Source: Lysobacterales bacterium
Lineage (GTDB): Bacteria; Pseudomonadota; Gammaproteobacteria; Xanthomonadales; SZUA-5
Length of the DNA stretch: 45,855 bases
NCBI GenBank assembly: GCA_022844135.1
Contig: JALHMG010000042.1
Coordinates: 1 to 45,855 of the forward strand
Direction of reading: 5' to 3'
The notes under the pieces are model-generated. The model was not told the DNA's origin and did no database searches. It was given only the letters and a program-made list of their open reading frames with translations. The translations under genes and the position numbers were made by a program. Shown here one piece after another: positions 1-13,270 of this stretch (positions are counted from its first letter, which is position 1; the number at the start of each line of letters is the position of its first letter).

Positions 1-121
1 CAACATCAAAATGGTTGTCTCGTTGATCCAGCCGATCGCGATGGAAGAAGGTTTGCGCTTCGCGATTCGCGAAGGCGGCCGTACCGTCGGCGCCGGCGTG
101 GTTGCCAAGGTCATCGAGTGA
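1..121 (+). CDS. tuf: Elongation factor Tu, C-terminal fragment
   Basis: Only the last 39 codons are in the window, read in frame from base 2 and ending with TGA at 119-121. The translation contains [20 protein letters not shown], followed by [12 protein letters not shown] and a final KVIE, which is the C-terminal beta-barrel (domain 3) of EF-Tu, the GTPase that brings aminoacyl-tRNA to the ribosome. The tRNA-Trp gene follows within 11 bases and secE-nusG after that, the usual tufB-type context in proteobacteria. The gene is cut only by the window edge; no damage is visible. Confidence 0.97.
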   Translation, partial: NIKMVVSLIQPIAMEEGLRFAIREGGRTVGAGVVAKVIE

Positions 122-131
122 CACGAGCCAC

Positions 132-207
<76 letters not shown>

Positions 208-273
208 TGTATCGATAGAGAGCAGAGCGCCAGGGTTGGAGACGACCCTGGTGCTTGTGCAGCAGCAGGCGCA

Positions 274-654
274 ATGAACGACAAGACTGAAATCAAGGCC
301 AGCGGCAACTCGCCGATGGATATCGTCAAGCTGACGCTTGGCGTCCTGATCGCTGTGGGTTCTGCGGTCGCGTTCTACTGGTTCGAAGATCAGTGGCCGA
401 TGTACGCCCGCGTCCTGACAGTGTTGGTGGGCGTCGGTGTCGGTGGCGCAGTCGCCGCGATCAGCGGCCCCGGCATTCAATTCCGCAACTTCCTCAAGGA
501 AGCGCAGTTCGAAGTGCGCAAGGTGGTCTGGCCGACGCGTCAGGAAACCTGGCAGACAACGCTGATCGTCGGCGTCGCGGTGCTCATCATTGGCATCGTC
601 ATTTGGATTATCGACATGATCCTGTCCTGGATCGTTCGGTTGATGATGGGCTGA
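274..654 (+). CDS. secE: Preprotein translocase subunit SecE
   Basis: This 126-residue protein is the small essential SecE subunit that clamps SecY in the inner-membrane SecYEG channel. Three hydrophobic segments are visible (roughly residues 13-30, 42-62 and 92-115), the three-helix layout of enterobacterial SecE. The conserved cytoplasmic stretch [20 protein letters not shown] precedes the last helix and is the family signature. The frame is open upstream, but those codons overlap the tRNA, so the ATG at 274 (MNDKTEIK) is the sensible start. nusG starts 4 bases after the stop, so the two are surely one transcription unit. Confidence 0.96.
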   Translation: MNDKTEIKASGNSPMDIVKLTLGVLIAVGSAVAFYWFEDQWPMYARVLTVLVGVGVGGAVAAISGPGIQFRNFLKEAQFEVRKVVWPTRQETWQTTLIVGVAVLIIGIVIWIIDMILSWIVRLMMG

Positions 655-658
655 TGCC

Positions 659-1219
659 ATGAGCAAGCGCTGGTACGTCGTACACGCCTACTCGGGCTTC
701 GAGAACACAGTACGCAAATCGCTGGACGATCGTATCGCTCGTTCCGGTTTGCAAGACCGCTTCGGTCAGGTGCTGGTTCCCACCGAAGAAGTGATCGAAA
801 TGCGCCACGGACAGAAGCGCAAGTCCGAGCGGAAATTCTTCCCGGGCTACGTTCTGGTGCAGATCGAAACGCATGTCGATGGCCGCAGCTTGCGCATCGA
901 CGATGAGTGCTGGCACTTAGTCAAGGAAACGCCAAAGGTCATGGGCTTCATCGGCGGCACAGCGGATAAGCCGCTGCCGATCGCCGATAAAGAGGCTGAC
1001 GTGATCTTGCAACGCGTGCAAGACGGCGTGGACAAGCCAAAACCGAAGGTACTGTTCGAGCCGGGCGAAATGGTCCGCGTCACCGAAGGCCCGTTCAACG
1101 ATTTCAATGCTGTGGTTGAGGAAGTCAACTACGACAAGAACCGCCTCAAGGTGGCGGTCCTGATCTTCGGTCGGTCAACACCGGTCGAATTGGAATTTGG
1201 TCAGGTCGAAAAAGCCTGA
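659..1219 (+). CDS. nusG: Transcription termination/antitermination protein NusG
   Basis: NusG (186 residues) binds the RNA polymerase clamp and links it to Rho or to ribosomal protein S10. The N-terminal NGN domain begins with [13 protein letters not shown] and contains the conserved FFPGYVLVQ stretch (about residues 60-68). The C-terminal KOW domain carries [18 protein letters not shown] and ends [11 protein letters not shown]. Length matches the family (E. coli 181). It lies immediately downstream of secE, its invariant partner. A 123-base gap with a hairpin and heptamer repeats separates it from rplK. Confidence 0.98.
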   Translation: MSKRWYVVHAYSGFENTVRKSLDDRIARSGLQDRFGQVLVPTEEVIEMRHGQKRKSERKFFPGYVLVQIETHVDGRSLRIDDECWHLVKETPKVMGFIGGTADKPLPIADKEADVILQRVQDGVDKPKPKVLFEPGEMVRVTEGPFNDFNAVVEEVNYDKNRLKVAVLIFGRSTPVELEFGQVEKA

Positions 1220-1227
1220 TCGTTAAG

Positions 1228-1275
1228 CGGGACGCGGGGCATGGGGCACGGGGCACGTGCACCAAGCGCGTCCCG
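1228..1275 (+). repeat. Hairpin with three tandem GGGGCAY heptamers between nusG and rplK
   Basis: Arms CGGGACGCG (1228-1236) and CGCGTCCCG (1267-1275) are perfect 9-bp inverted repeats. The 30-base loop holds three head-to-tail heptamers GGGGCAT, GGGGCAC, GGGGCAC (1236-1256; the first shares its first G with the arm). No T-run follows, so it is not a classic intrinsic terminator. It could be a dispersed intergenic repeat or a structured part of the rplK leader. Confidence 0.6.
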
Positions 1276-1279
1276 ATCG

Positions 1280-1342
1280 TCAACCGATGGAGGAGTCCCG
1301 CAGCTTGAAGCGTGCAGACGTTTGAACTCCAGGAGAACTTAA
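1280..1342 (+). promoter_or_regulatory. rplK leader, candidate L1 autoregulatory site
   Basis: The 63 bases before rplK can fold by TGGAG (1288-1292) pairing with CTCCA near 1327-1331, just before the Shine-Dalgarno sequence AGGAG and the rplK ATG. In many bacteria L1 binds such a leader to repress rplKA translation. Here the position and a short stem are all that support it; the asymmetric loop that L1 recognises was not verified. Confidence 0.3.
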
Positions 1343-1771
1343 ATGGCTAAGAAAGTCACTGGCTACATCAAGCTCCAAGTGAAAGCCGGCGAGGCGAATC
1401 CGTCGCCACCGGTGGGTCCCGCGCTGGGTCAGCGTGGTGTCAACATCATGGAATTCTGCAAGCAGTTCAACGCCGCGACGCAGAAGACTGAAAAGGGCAC
1501 GCCGCTGCCGGTGATCATCACCGTCTACAGCGATCGTTCCTTCACCTTCATCACCAAGACACCCCCGGCAACCATTCTGATCAAGAAAGCGATCGGTCTG
1601 GCCAAGGGCAGCTCGCGTCCGAATACCGAGAAGGTGGGCAAGGTCACGCGTAAGCAGCTTGAGGAAATCGCCACCACCAAAATGCCGGATCTCACGGCAG
1701 CTGACCTCGATGCAGCGGTGCGCACCATTGCCGGAAGCGCCCGCAGCATGGGCTTGAATGTGGAGATCTGA
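1343..1771 (+). CDS. rplK: 50S ribosomal protein L11
   Basis: L11 (142 residues, the normal family length) binds the GTPase-associated region of 23S rRNA, where it contacts EF-G, EF-Tu and the stringent-response enzyme RelA. The N-terminal domain shows [20 protein letters not shown] with the proline-rich thiostrepton-contact region, and the C-terminal RNA-binding domain contains [14 protein letters not shown] and [13 protein letters not shown] good Shine-Dalgarno sequence (AGGAG) lies 8 bases upstream of the ATG. The stop codon is 4 bases from the rplA start, so the two genes are co-translated, the arrangement needed for L1 feedback control. Confidence 0.98.
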   Translation: MAKKVTGYIKLQVKAGEANPSPPVGPALGQRGVNIMEFCKQFNAATQKTEKGTPLPVIITVYSDRSFTFITKTPPATILIKKAIGLAKGSSRPNTEKVGKVTRKQLEEIATTKMPDLTAADLDAAVRTIAGSARSMGLNVEI

Positions 1772-1775
1772 TGCC

Positions 1776-2477
1776 ATGGCCAAAATTTCTAAACGCGTCA
1801 AAGCCCTGCAAGGTGTTGTCACCCCCGGCAAGGCCTATCCAGTCGAGGAAGCGCTGACGATTCTGAAAGCGAACTCGAAGGTGAAATTCGTTGAGGCGGT
1901 GGACGTCGCGGTGCGTCTGGGTATCGATGCCAAGAAGTCCGACCAGGGCGTGCGCGGCTCGACCTTGCTGCCCAATGGCACGGGAAAAACGGTCCGTGTC
2001 GCCGTGTTCTGTCCCCCGGGCGAAAAGGCCGAGGCCGCCAAAGCCGCTGGCGCCGATGCGGTGGGTATGGACGATCTCGCCGAGAAAATGCAAGGCGGCG
2101 ACCTGAGCTTCGGTCGCGTGATCGCAACGCCGGACGCCATGCGCGTCGTCGGTAAGCTCGGTCAGTTGCTCGGTCCCCGCGGCTTGATGCCGAACCCGAA
2201 AGACGGCTCGGTTACGCCGGACGTGGTCACGGCGGTGAAAAATGCCAAGGCAGGTCAGGTCAAGTACCGCAACGACAAGGGCGGCATCGTGCATTGCACG
2301 ATCGGCAAAGCCAATTTTGAAGTGAATGCACTCAAGGAAAATCTGAACGCATTGCTGGCGGATTTGACACGCCTGAAGCCGGCGGCGTCGAAGGGACAGT
2401 ATCTGACCAAGATCAGTCTGTCGACGACGATGGGCCCGGGCGTCATTGTGGACCCGTCGACCATCAGCACGAAGTAG
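1776..2477 (+). CDS. rplA: 50S ribosomal protein L1
   Basis: L1 (233 residues) forms the mobile L1 stalk at the E site and, in the bacteria studied, represses its own operon by binding the rplK leader. The start chosen is ATG 1776 (MAKISKRVK); an in-frame ATG at 1758 lies inside rplK and is rejected. Visible family motifs are [11 protein letters not shown] (about residues 68-78), [18 protein letters not shown] (about 129-146) and, near the C terminus, the loop TMGPG followed by VDPSTI. It is the last gene of the rplKA unit; the following 400-base gap separates it from rplJL. Confidence 0.98.
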   Translation: MAKISKRVKALQGVVTPGKAYPVEEALTILKANSKVKFVEAVDVAVRLGIDAKKSDQGVRGSTLLPNGTGKTVRVAVFCPPGEKAEAAKAAGADAVGMDDLAEKMQGGDLSFGRVIATPDAMRVVGKLGQLLGPRGLMPNPKDGSVTPDVVTAVKNAKAGQVKYRNDKGGIVHCTIGKANFEVNALKENLNALLADLTRLKPAASKGQYLTKISLSTTMGPGVIVDPSTISTK

Positions 2478-2521
2478 CAATCGGGCACCGGTCGTCCACG
2501 ATCGGTGCCTTGCCGGATCTC

Positions 2522-2600
2522 GGTTCTTGGTTGTTGGTTCCTGGAAAGAGCGACGGGCTGTTCGCATCGTGCTCTATCCAAGAACCAACAACCAGGAACC
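2522..2600 (+). repeat. Imperfect inverted repeat of a GGTTSTTGG-type intergenic element
   Basis: A left arm at 2522-2544 (containing TGGTTGTTGGTTCCTGG) is matched on the opposite strand by 2578-2600, 21 of 23 positions complementary, around a 33-base spacer. The right arm carries an extra partial copy (AAGAACC) to 2607. The pattern TTGGTTGTTGGTT recurs inside valS near 22440-22466. There is no T-run, so it looks like a dispersed repeat rather than a terminator, though transcription through it would form a strong hairpin. Confidence 0.8.
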
Positions 2601-2607
2601 AAGAACC

Positions 2608-2877
2608 AAAGGTTTTGAGGGCTCTCGCCATTTCACCGACGAGAACGCCGTCAAAGACCGCGGGTGCGACCAGTATTCCGCGCATCGCCAGATGCAACGG
2701 TGCTGGAAGCATAAATCCCGCGCAGATGGTGCCGCCCGCTCCAAAGATATGGAAACGGCAGTACCGCAATGTGGGGCATGACGCCCCGGCGTTCGATCTC
2801 GATGCGAATCGACGAAAGAGCGTTCAACGTGACTCGCCGCTGTGCGCGTTCTGGCAGCGGCTCGCAAGAGGAATGCA
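2608..2877 (+). promoter_or_regulatory. rplJ leader region (probable L10-L12 binding leader)
   Basis: About 270 bases without a credible gene precede rplJ, after the inverted repeat. In proteobacteria this position carries the rplJL promoter and the long leader to which the L10-(L12)4 complex binds to repress its own translation. Short GC-rich complementary segments are present (for example GGGGC and GCCCC around 2773-2783), but I could not fix a -35/-10 pair or derive the full fold. The assignment rests mainly on position and length. The leader ends in a clear Shine-Dalgarno sequence (AGAGGAA) before the ATG at 2878. Confidence 0.45.
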
Positions 2878-3405
2878 ATGGCACTCAATCTCGCACAAAA
2901 GAAAGAGGTTGTTGCGGAACTCGCTCAAGTTGCTGGCAGCGCTTTGTCGCTGGTAGCAGCGCAGTACGACGGCTTGACCGTCGCTCAGCTCACTGCCCTT
3001 CGTGCCAAGGCGCGTAAGGACGGCGTTTACCTTCGCGTCGCCAAGAACACTTTGGTAGCTCGCGCAGTGCAGGGTACGGACTACGAATGCGTCACCGACG
3101 CGCTCAAAGGTCCGCTCCTGTTTGCGTTCTCGAAGGACGACCCGGGTGCAGCTGGTCGCTTGGTCAAAGATTTCGCCAAAGGCAACGACAAGCTCGTGCC
3201 CAAGCTCGTGTCCGTGGGCGGCAAGCTCTACGGTGGAGCCGAGGTCGACAAGCTCGCCAGTTTGCCGACGCGCGAACAAGCCTTGTCGATGCTGCTGGGT
3301 TGCTTGGTACAGCCGGCCACGAAACTCGTGCGCACGCTGGCCGAGCCGGCTTCGAGCCTGGCGCGGGTGATCCGTGCCGCTGGCGAAGCCAAACAAGCCG
3401 CTTGA
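2878..3405 (+). CDS. rplJ: 50S ribosomal protein L10
   Basis: L10 (175 residues) is the base of the ribosomal stalk: its N-terminal domain binds 23S rRNA and its C-terminal helix carries L7/L12 dimers. The start is ATG 2878 ([12 protein letters not shown]) with AGAGGAA as ribosome binding site; upstream in-frame codons are leader. Family features are the N-terminal helix [37 protein letters not shown] (about residues 41-60) and the alanine-rich C-terminal helix [15 protein letters not shown]. rplL follows after 49 bases, and the two are translated as one regulated unit. Confidence 0.97.
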   Translation: MALNLAQKKEVVAELAQVAGSALSLVAAQYDGLTVAQLTALRAKARKDGVYLRVAKNTLVARAVQGTDYECVTDALKGPLLFAFSKDDPGAAGRLVKDFAKGNDKLVPKLVSVGGKLYGGAEVDKLASLPTREQALSMLLGCLVQPATKLVRTLAEPASSLARVIRAAGEAKQAA

Positions 3406-3454
3406 TGCGATTTATCGCAACGTTTCCGTTTCCTAAATACTCTGGAGTTTCACC

Positions 3455-3829
3455 ATGTCACTGAGCAATGAGCAAATCCTGGACGCGATCGCGTCGAAAA
3501 GCCTGATGGAGATCATGGACCTCGTCAAGGCGATGGAAGAGAAGTTCGGCGTGTCGGCCGCCGCCCCGGTTGCGGCTGCCGCCGCCCCGGCCGCCGCTGC
3601 TGCCGTCGTTGAAGAAAAGACCGAGTTCACCGTCGTTCTCGCCGCCGCCGGCGAGAAGAAGGTCGAGGTCATCAAGGCCGTCCGTGCGATCACCAACCTT
3701 GGCCTGAAAGAAGCAAAGGACCTGGTCGAAGGCGCCCCGGCGACCGTCAAAGACGGCGTCAGCAAGGACGACGCGAACAAGTTCAAGAAGATGCTGGAAG
3801 AAGCTGGCGCCAAGGTCGATCTCAAGTAA
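3455..3829 (+). CDS. rplL: 50S ribosomal protein L7/L12
   Basis: L7/L12 (124 residues) is the multi-copy stalk protein that recruits translation GTPases. The N-terminal dimerisation domain starts [20 protein letters not shown]. It is followed by an alanine/proline-rich hinge (about residues 33-52), which makes the DNA locally very GC-rich, then the globular domain with [20 protein letters not shown] and [26 protein letters not shown] about 9 bases upstream of the ATG is the ribosome binding site. A hairpin pair before rpoB follows the gene. Confidence 0.98.
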   Translation: MSLSNEQILDAIASKSLMEIMDLVKAMEEKFGVSAAAPVAAAAAPAAAAAVVEEKTEFTVVLAAAGEKKVEVIKAVRAITNLGLKEAKDLVEGAPATVKDGVSKDDANKFKKMLEEAGAKVDLK

Positions 3830-3908
3830 TCGAGCGAAGGCACCAGTCGAGCGGTGGTTCAATAGGAGTCATGCGCTGCACATCCTGCTGACAAAAATCG
3901 CTGCTTAA

Positions 3909-3960
3909 CGCCAAAGGTCGGGAGCCGAAAGGTCCCCGGCCTTCTGGCGTCTTGCGTTTT
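3909..3960 (+). terminator. Attenuator-like hairpin between rplL and rpoB
   Basis: Left arm 3909-3922 (CGCCAAAGGTCGGG) pairs with 3935-3949 (CCCGGCCTTCTGGCG) with one bulged C and one G-T pair, closing a 12-base loop. The stem is followed by a T-rich tract, TCTTGCGTTTT (3950-3960). In E. coli a partial terminator in the rplL-rpoB gap reduces RNA polymerase subunit output relative to ribosomal proteins; this hairpin occupies the same place. Confidence 0.7.
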
Positions 3961-3976
3961 GGATTGCCCAGAACGC

Positions 3977-4013
3977 CACTTGCCAAGGCTTCGGATCGAG
4001 GCCTTGGCAAGTG
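3977..4013 (+). promoter_or_regulatory. Perfect 13-bp hairpin before rpoB, candidate RNase III processing site
   Basis: CACTTGCCAAGGC (3977-3989) and GCCTTGGCAAGTG (4001-4013) are exact reverse complements around an 11-base loop, about 100 bases upstream of rpoB. No T-run follows. E. coli has an RNase III cleavage site in this gap, so a double-stranded processing signal is the best guess. It is a separate structure from the upstream T-tailed hairpin. Confidence 0.6.
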
Positions 4014-4109
4014 CATCACCCCTTTGGAGCCGGGCTCTGCAGCTCGGCATCCGCAAGCTTATCTAGTTCACGTCGCTTCACCGCGACACCAAAAAGGCGA
4101 GAGACCTCC

Positions 4110-7100
4110 ATGACCTACTCGTTCACCGAAAAGAAGCGCATTCGCAAGGACTTTGGCAAGACGCCAGGCGTTCTGGCGATTCCGTCTCTGTTGGCGATCC
4201 AAGTCAACTCCTACCGCGATTTCCTGCAACTGGAGGCCTCGCCGAAACAGTTCAAAGACGTCGGCTTGCATGCCGCGTTGAAATCCGTCTTTCCGATTTC
4301 GAGCTATTCCGGCAGCGCTTCGCTTGAGTACGTGACCTATCGCCTGGGCGATCCGCCGTTCGATGTGCGCGAATGCAAGTCGCGCGGGCTGTCTTACGGC
4401 GCGCCGCTGCGTGTGACTGTGCGTCTGGTGGTCTACGATCGCGAGAGCTCGAACAAGGCCGTGAAGTACGTCAAGGAGCAGGAGGTGTACATGGGCGAAT
4501 TGCCGCTCATGACCGACACCGGCACCTTTATCGTCAACGGTACCGAACGCGTCATCGTTTCCCAGTTGCACCGCAGCCCTGGCGTGTTCTTCGACCACGA
4601 TCGCGGCAAAACGCACAGCTCGGGCAAGCTGTTGTACTCGGCGCGCGTGATTCCCTACCGCGGCTCATGGCTCGATTTCGAGTTCGACCCGAAAGACAGC
4701 CTGTACACGCGTATCGATCGCCGCCGCAAATTGCCGGTGACCATCTTGCTGCGCGCGCTGGGTTACAACAACACCCAGATCCTCAACATGTTCTTCGAGA
4801 TCAACCGATTCGAGCTCGCCTCAACGGGCGCCTCCATGGAGTTGGTGCCGGATCGTCTGCGCGGCGAGACCGCCAGTTTCGACATCATGATCGGCAAAGA
4901 GCTCATCGTCGAATCCGGCAAGCGCATCACCTCGCGCCACGTGCGGCAGATGGAGAAGACCAAGGCAAAAACCTTGGACGTGCCGGACGAGTACTTGATC
5001 GGCCGAATCCTCAGCGAGGACGTGGTCGACACCAAGACGGGCGAGGTTCTGGCGCTGGCCAACGACGAGCTGACCGACGACCATCTGGCGGCCTTCCGGC
5101 AGGCGAAGATCGCCAGCATCGGCACGATCTTCGTCAACGATCTGGATCGTGGTCCGTACATCTCGAACACGCTGCGCATCGACCCCAGCCGCACTCCGCT
5201 CGAAGCGCTGGTCGAGATCTATCGCATGATGCGGCCGGGTGAGCCGCCGACCAAGGAAGCGGCGCAGAACCTGTTCCAGAACCTGTTCTTCCAGCAGGAT
5301 CGCTACGATTTGTCGGCGGTCGGCCGCATGAAATTCAATCGTCGTGTCGGCCGCAAGGAAACCACGGGCTCGGGCGTGCTCTCGCACGACGACATCCTGG
5401 CAGTGATGCGCGTGCTGATCGACATCCGCAACGGTAAAGGAATCGTCGACGACATCGACCACCTGGGCAACCGTCGCGTGCGCAGTGTCGGCGAAATGGC
5501 CGAGAACGTGTTCCGCATCGGTTTGGTGCGTGTCGAGCGCGCTGTCAAAGAGCGGTTGTCGTTGGCTGAATCTGAAGGCCTGACGCCCCAGGAACTGATC
5601 AACGCGAAACCGGTCGCGGCGGCGATCAAGGAGTTCTTCGGCTCCTCGCAGTTGTCGCAGTTCATGGACCAGAACAACCCGCTGTCTGAGGTGACGCACA
5701 AGCGGCGTGTCTCGGCACTGGGTCCGGGTGGCTTGACACGCGAGCGCGCTGGATTCGAAGTTCGCGACGTCCACCCCACACACTACGGTCGTGTCTGCCC
5801 GATCGAAACGCCGGAAGGACCGAACATCGGTCTGATCAATTCGCTCGCCGTTTACGCGCGCACCAACGACTATGGCTTTATCGAAACACCGTTCCGCCGC
5901 GTTATCGATGGCAAGGTTACGCCACAGGTCGACTATTTGTCGGCGATCGAAGAGGCCGAGTTTGTCGTCGCGCAGGCCAACGCCGCGCTCGACGAGGAAG
6001 GCAATCTGATTGAGGATCTGGTGACCTGCCGCGAGCGCGGCGAAATCCTGCTCAAGTCGCCGAATGAGGTGAATTACATGGACGTCTCGCCGATGCAGAC
6101 CGTTTCGGTCGCCGCGGCGCTGGTGCCATTCCTTGAGCACAACGACGCCAATCGCGCGTTGATGGGTGCGAACATGCAACGCCAGGCGGTGCCGACATTG
6201 CGCGCCGATGTGCCGGTGGTTGGCACTGGAATCGAGCGCAAGGTGGCGAGCGATTCGGGCGTCACGGTGAATGCGCGACGCGGCGGCATTGTCGAACAGA
6301 TCGACGCCGGTCGGGTGGTTGTCAAGGTGTTCGAGGACGAGGTTGGCGAGAACGACGCTGGCGTCGACATCTACAGCCTGATCAAGTACACGCGCAGCAA
6401 CCAGAACACCTGCATCAATCAGCGTCCGCTAGTGAACGTGGGCGATCGTGTGGCGCCTGGCGATGTCCTGGCCGACGGTCCGTCGACTGACATCGGTGAA
6501 CTGGCGCTGGGCCAGAACATGCTCGTCGCGTTTATGCCGTGGAACGGCTACAACTTCGAAGACTCGATCCTGGTCTCGGAGCGAGTGGTCAAGGAAGATC
6601 GCTACACGACGATCCACATCGAAGAACTGACCTGCGTTGCGCGAGATACCAAGCTCGGGCCCGAAGAAATCACTGCGGACATCCCCAATGTCGGCGAGCA
6701 GGCGCTGTCGCGTCTGGATGAGAGCGGCATCGTTTACATCGGCGCTGAAGTCAACGCTGGCGACATCATGGTCGGCAAGGTCACGCCAAAGGGCGAGACC
6801 CAGCTGACGCCGGAAGAGAAGCTGCTGCGCGCGATCTTCGGCGAAAAAGCATCGGATGTGAAAGACAGCAGCTTGCGCGTGCCGCCGGGCATGGACGGCA
6901 CGGTGATCGACGTGCAAGTGTTCACCCGCGACGGCCTGGAGAAGGACAAGCGCGCTCAGCAGATTGAGCAAACGGAAATCCGTCGCGTCCGCAAAGACTT
7001 CGACGATCAGTTCCGCATTTTGGAAGCGGCGATTTACAGCCGTCTCGCCGATGCGCTGGTCGACAAGGTCGTCAATGGCGGCCCGCAGGGCATCAAGAAG

Positions 7101-8192
7101 GGCGAAACGATCACTCGCGAGTACCTGAAGGGACTCGAGAAGAAAGAGTGGTTTGCGATTCGCATGAAAGACGACGCGGCTGCCGAAGCGATCGAAAAGG
7201 CCCAGGAGCAGATCGAACGCCACAAAGCCGAGTTCGACAAGCGCTTCGAGCACAAGAAATCGAAGATCACTGCCGGCGACGATCTGGCGCCGGGCGTTCT
7301 GAAGATGGTCAAGGTGTATCTGGCCGTCAAGCGCCGCATCCAGCCCGGCGACAAGATGGCAGGTCGCCACGGCAACAAGGGTGTGATCTCGAACATTGTT
7401 CCGGTCGAAGACATGCCGTACATGGCCGATGGCACCAGCGTCGATATCGTGCTGAATCCCCTGGGCGTGCCTTCGCGCATGAACATCGGTCAGGTGTTGG
7501 AGACCCACTTGGGCTGGGCCGCCAAGGGTTTAGGTAAACGCATCGGCGAGATGCTGGAAGCCAAAGCGGCGATCGCCGAACTGCGCAAGTTCCTGGATGA
7601 GATTTACAATCAGAACATGGCGCGCGAGCAGGTGAACTTGAAGGAGTTCACCGATGAGGAACTGATGACGCTGGCGAAGAACCTGAAGAAGGGCGTGCCG
7701 ATGGCCACGCCGGTCTTCGACGGTGCGACCGAGGCCGAAATCAAGCGCATGTTGAAGCTTGCAGGCCTGCCGGAATCGGGCCAGACCACGCTTTACGATG
7801 GTCGCACGGGCGATGCGTTCGAACGTCCGGTGACGGTGGGCTACATGTACATGCTCAAGCTCAACCACCTGGTCGACGACAAGATGCACGCGCGATCCAC
7901 GGGTCCGTACTCGCTGGTCACGCAGCAGCCGCTCGGCGGCAAGGCGCAGTTCGGCGGTCAGCGTTTCGGCGAAATGGAAGTCTGGGCGCTGGAAGCCTAC
8001 GGTGCGGCGTACACCTTGCAGGAAATGCTCACCGTCAAGTCAGACGACGTGCAGGGCCGCAACCAGATGTACAAGAACATTGTCGACGGCGATCACCAGA
8101 TGGTCGCGGGTATGCCGGAATCGTTCAACGTGCTGGTCAAGGAAATCCGTTCCTTGTCCATCCACATTGAACTCGAGAACGAAGCGCAGTAA
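4110..8192 (+). CDS. rpoB: DNA-directed RNA polymerase subunit beta
   Basis: The beta subunit (1360 residues, close to E. coli's 1342) forms one pincer of core RNA polymerase and half of the active-site cleft. The start is ATG 4110 ([17 protein letters not shown]); the frame is open further upstream but that part covers the leader hairpin. The rifampicin-binding region [20 protein letters not shown] lies at about 510-529, with D520, H530 and S535 (E. coli D516, H526, S531) in the wild-type state. Later blocks include [36 protein letters not shown] and the C-terminal clamp segment [20 protein letters not shown]. rpoC follows after 24 bases. Confidence 0.99.
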   Translation: MTYSFTEKKRIRKDFGKTPGVLAIPSLLAIQVNSYRDFLQLEASPKQFKDVGLHAALKSVFPISSYSGSASLEYVTYRLGDPPFDVRECKSRGLSYGAPLRVTVRLVVYDRESSNKAVKYVKEQEVYMGELPLMTDTGTFIVNGTERVIVSQLHRSPGVFFDHDRGKTHSSGKLLYSARVIPYRGSWLDFEFDPKDSLYTRIDRRRKLPVTILLRALGYNNTQILNMFFEINRFELASTGASMELVPDRLRGETASFDIMIGKELIVESGKRITSRHVRQMEKTKAKTLDVPDEYLIGRILSEDVVDTKTGEVLALANDELTDDHLAAFRQAKIASIGTIFVNDLDRGPYISNTLRIDPSRTPLEALVEIYRMMRPGEPPTKEAAQNLFQNLFFQQDRYDLSAVGRMKFNRRVGRKETTGSGVLSHDDILAVMRVLIDIRNGKGIVDDIDHLGNRRVRSVGEMAENVFRIGLVRVERAVKERLSLAESEGLTPQELINAKPVAAAIKEFFGSSQLSQFMDQNNPLSEVTHKRRVSALGPGGLTRERAGFEVRDVHPTHYGRVCPIETPEGPNIGLINSLAVYARTNDYGFIETPFRRVIDGKVTPQVDYLSAIEEAEFVVAQANAALDEEGNLIEDLVTCRERGEILLKSPNEVNYMDVSPMQTVSVAAALVPFLEHNDANRALMGANMQRQAVPTLRADVPVVGTGIERKVASDSGVTVNARRGGIVEQIDAGRVVVKVFEDEVGENDAGVDIYSLIKYTRSNQNTCINQRPLVNVGDRVAPGDVLADGPSTDIGELALGQNMLVAFMPWNGYNFEDSILVSERVVKEDRYTTIHIEELTCVARDTKLGPEEITADIPNVGEQALSRLDESGIVYIGAEVNAGDIMVGKVTPKGETQLTPEEKLLRAIFGEKASDVKDSSLRVPPGMDGTVIDVQVFTRDGLEKDKRAQQIEQTEIRRVRKDFDDQFRILEAAIYSRLADALVDKVVNGGPQGIKKGETITREYLKGLEKKEWFAIRMKDDAAAEAIEKAQEQIERHKAEFDKRFEHKKSKITAGDDLAPGVLKMVKVYLAVKRRIQPGDKMAGRHGNKGVISNIVPVEDMPYMADGTSVDIVLNPLGVPSRMNIGQVLETHLGWAAKGLGKRIGEMLEAKAAIAELRKFLDEIYNQNMAREQVNLKEFTDEELMTLAKNLKKGVPMATPVFDGATEAEIKRMLKLAGLPESGQTTLYDGRTGDAFERPVTVGYMYMLKLNHLVDDKMHARSTGPYSLVTQQPLGGKAQFGGQRFGEMEVWALEAYGAAYTLQEMLTVKSDDVQGRNQMYKNIVDGDHQMVAGMPESFNVLVKEIRSLSIHIELENEAQ

Positions 8193-8216
8193 TCGAAGGC
8201 TATTGGAGCTTACGCA

Positions 8217-12422
<4,206 letters not shown>

Positions 12423-12480
12423 TACGCACGCCGTGGGCGCTTGGCTCGCGGCGGAGACTGACCCTGGTGAGATGTTGTTT

Positions 12481-12515
12481 CGACGCCCGAGCTTGCTCGG
12501 GCGTCGTCGTTTTCG
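12481..12515 (+). terminator. Intrinsic terminator after rpoC
   Basis: CGACGCCCGAGC (12481-12492) and GCTCGGGCGTCG (12495-12506) form a perfect 12-bp stem with a 2-base centre (in practice a 4-base loop), followed by TCGTTTTCG. This is a strong GC stem with a short T-rich tail and very likely ends the rpoBC transcript. Confidence 0.85.
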
Positions 12516-12604
12516 TCTCTGGCGCTTCCGCAACAGCTGACGATCGCGTTGTATTGTCGACGCTGCGCATAGTCATCGCTGAACGTTGCAATGAGGAGAG
12601 CCGT

Positions 12605-13246
12605 GTGAAACCACACATTCGCATCGCCATCGTCGACGATCACGCGCTCATGCGGGCCGGGTTTCGTGCGATTCTCTCGGCGTATGCCGATATCGAGATT
12701 GTGGGCGAGGGCGCATCGGGCGAGGAAGCACTCGCGTTGGTGCGCGAAAAAAAGCCGGACGTTCTGCTACTCGATATTTCGATGCCCGGCATGAGCGGTA
12801 TCGATGTCACCCAGCGCCTGATGCGTTCGAAAAGCGCCACGCGAGTGGCAATTGTGACTCAGCATGCGGAAGGGCCTTTACCCAAGTTGCTGCTCGAAAA
12901 CGGCGCTGCCGCATATCTGACAAAGGGCTGCCCGAGCGATGAGCTGCTCGCAGCAGTTCGAAAGGTTGCGCGTGGCGAACGTTATGTCGATACGGCGATC
13001 GCACAGCGACTGGCAATCGCCAACACACAGGGCGAGCGCTGCCATCTGGATGCGCTGACCGCGCGCGAGCTCGAGGTTGCGCTGATGGTCGGCCGTGGCG
13101 ATCGCTCCACTGAGATCGCCAAGCGATTGTCGATCGGCGAAAAGACCGTGCACACCTACAAGGCGCGTGTCTACGCTAAGTTGGGCGTCGACAGCGATCC
13201 GGCGATCGCGTTGATTCTGGTGCGATTCGGGCTGATTTCGCTCTGA
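12605..13246 (+). CDS. gacA: NarL/LuxR-family response regulator, GacA/UvrY-like
   Basis: This is a two-domain response regulator of 213 residues (GacA/UvrY are 214-218). The receiver domain has the acidic pair D11/D12, phosphoacceptor D57 in KPDVLLLDISMPGMSG, and the conserved lysine in AYLTKG. The output domain is a LuxR-type helix-turn-helix beginning LDALTARELEVALMV and continuing EIAKRLSIGEKTVHTYKARV. The sequence LDALTARELEVALMV closely resembles GacA/UvrY, which activate small regulatory RNAs that titrate CsrA. The start is GTG 12605, chosen because GAGGAG lies 7 bases upstream; the frame is open to 12467, but that part crosses the rpoC terminator. No histidine kinase is adjacent, which is usual for GacA. 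The family is certain; orthology to GacA is likely but inferred. Confidence 0.8.
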   Translation: MKPHIRIAIVDDHALMRAGFRAILSAYADIEIVGEGASGEEALALVREKKPDVLLLDISMPGMSGIDVTQRLMRSKSATRVAIVTQHAEGPLPKLLLENGAAAYLTKGCPSDELLAAVRKVARGERYVDTAIAQRLAIANTQGERCHLDALTARELEVALMVGRGDRSTEIAKRLSIGEKTVHTYKARVYAKLGVDSDPAIALILVRFGLISL

Positions 13247-13270
13247 CAACACGACTGCGACCGACCCTCA

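Noticed and set aside
2510-2956. Overlapping small frames in the rplA-rplJ gap
   Set aside because: They run through the inverted repeat and the rplJ start, and differ in every frame without conserved motifs; the gap is better read as leader.
3977-4013. The perfect hairpin before rpoB as an intrinsic terminator
   Set aside because: It has no T-run and sits in front of a gene that must be transcribed; processing or mRNA structure fits better.
4821-6179. A 452-codon open frame antisense to rpoB
   Set aside because: Histidine/arginine-rich shadow translation opposite conserved rpoB sequence, without a credible ribosome binding site.
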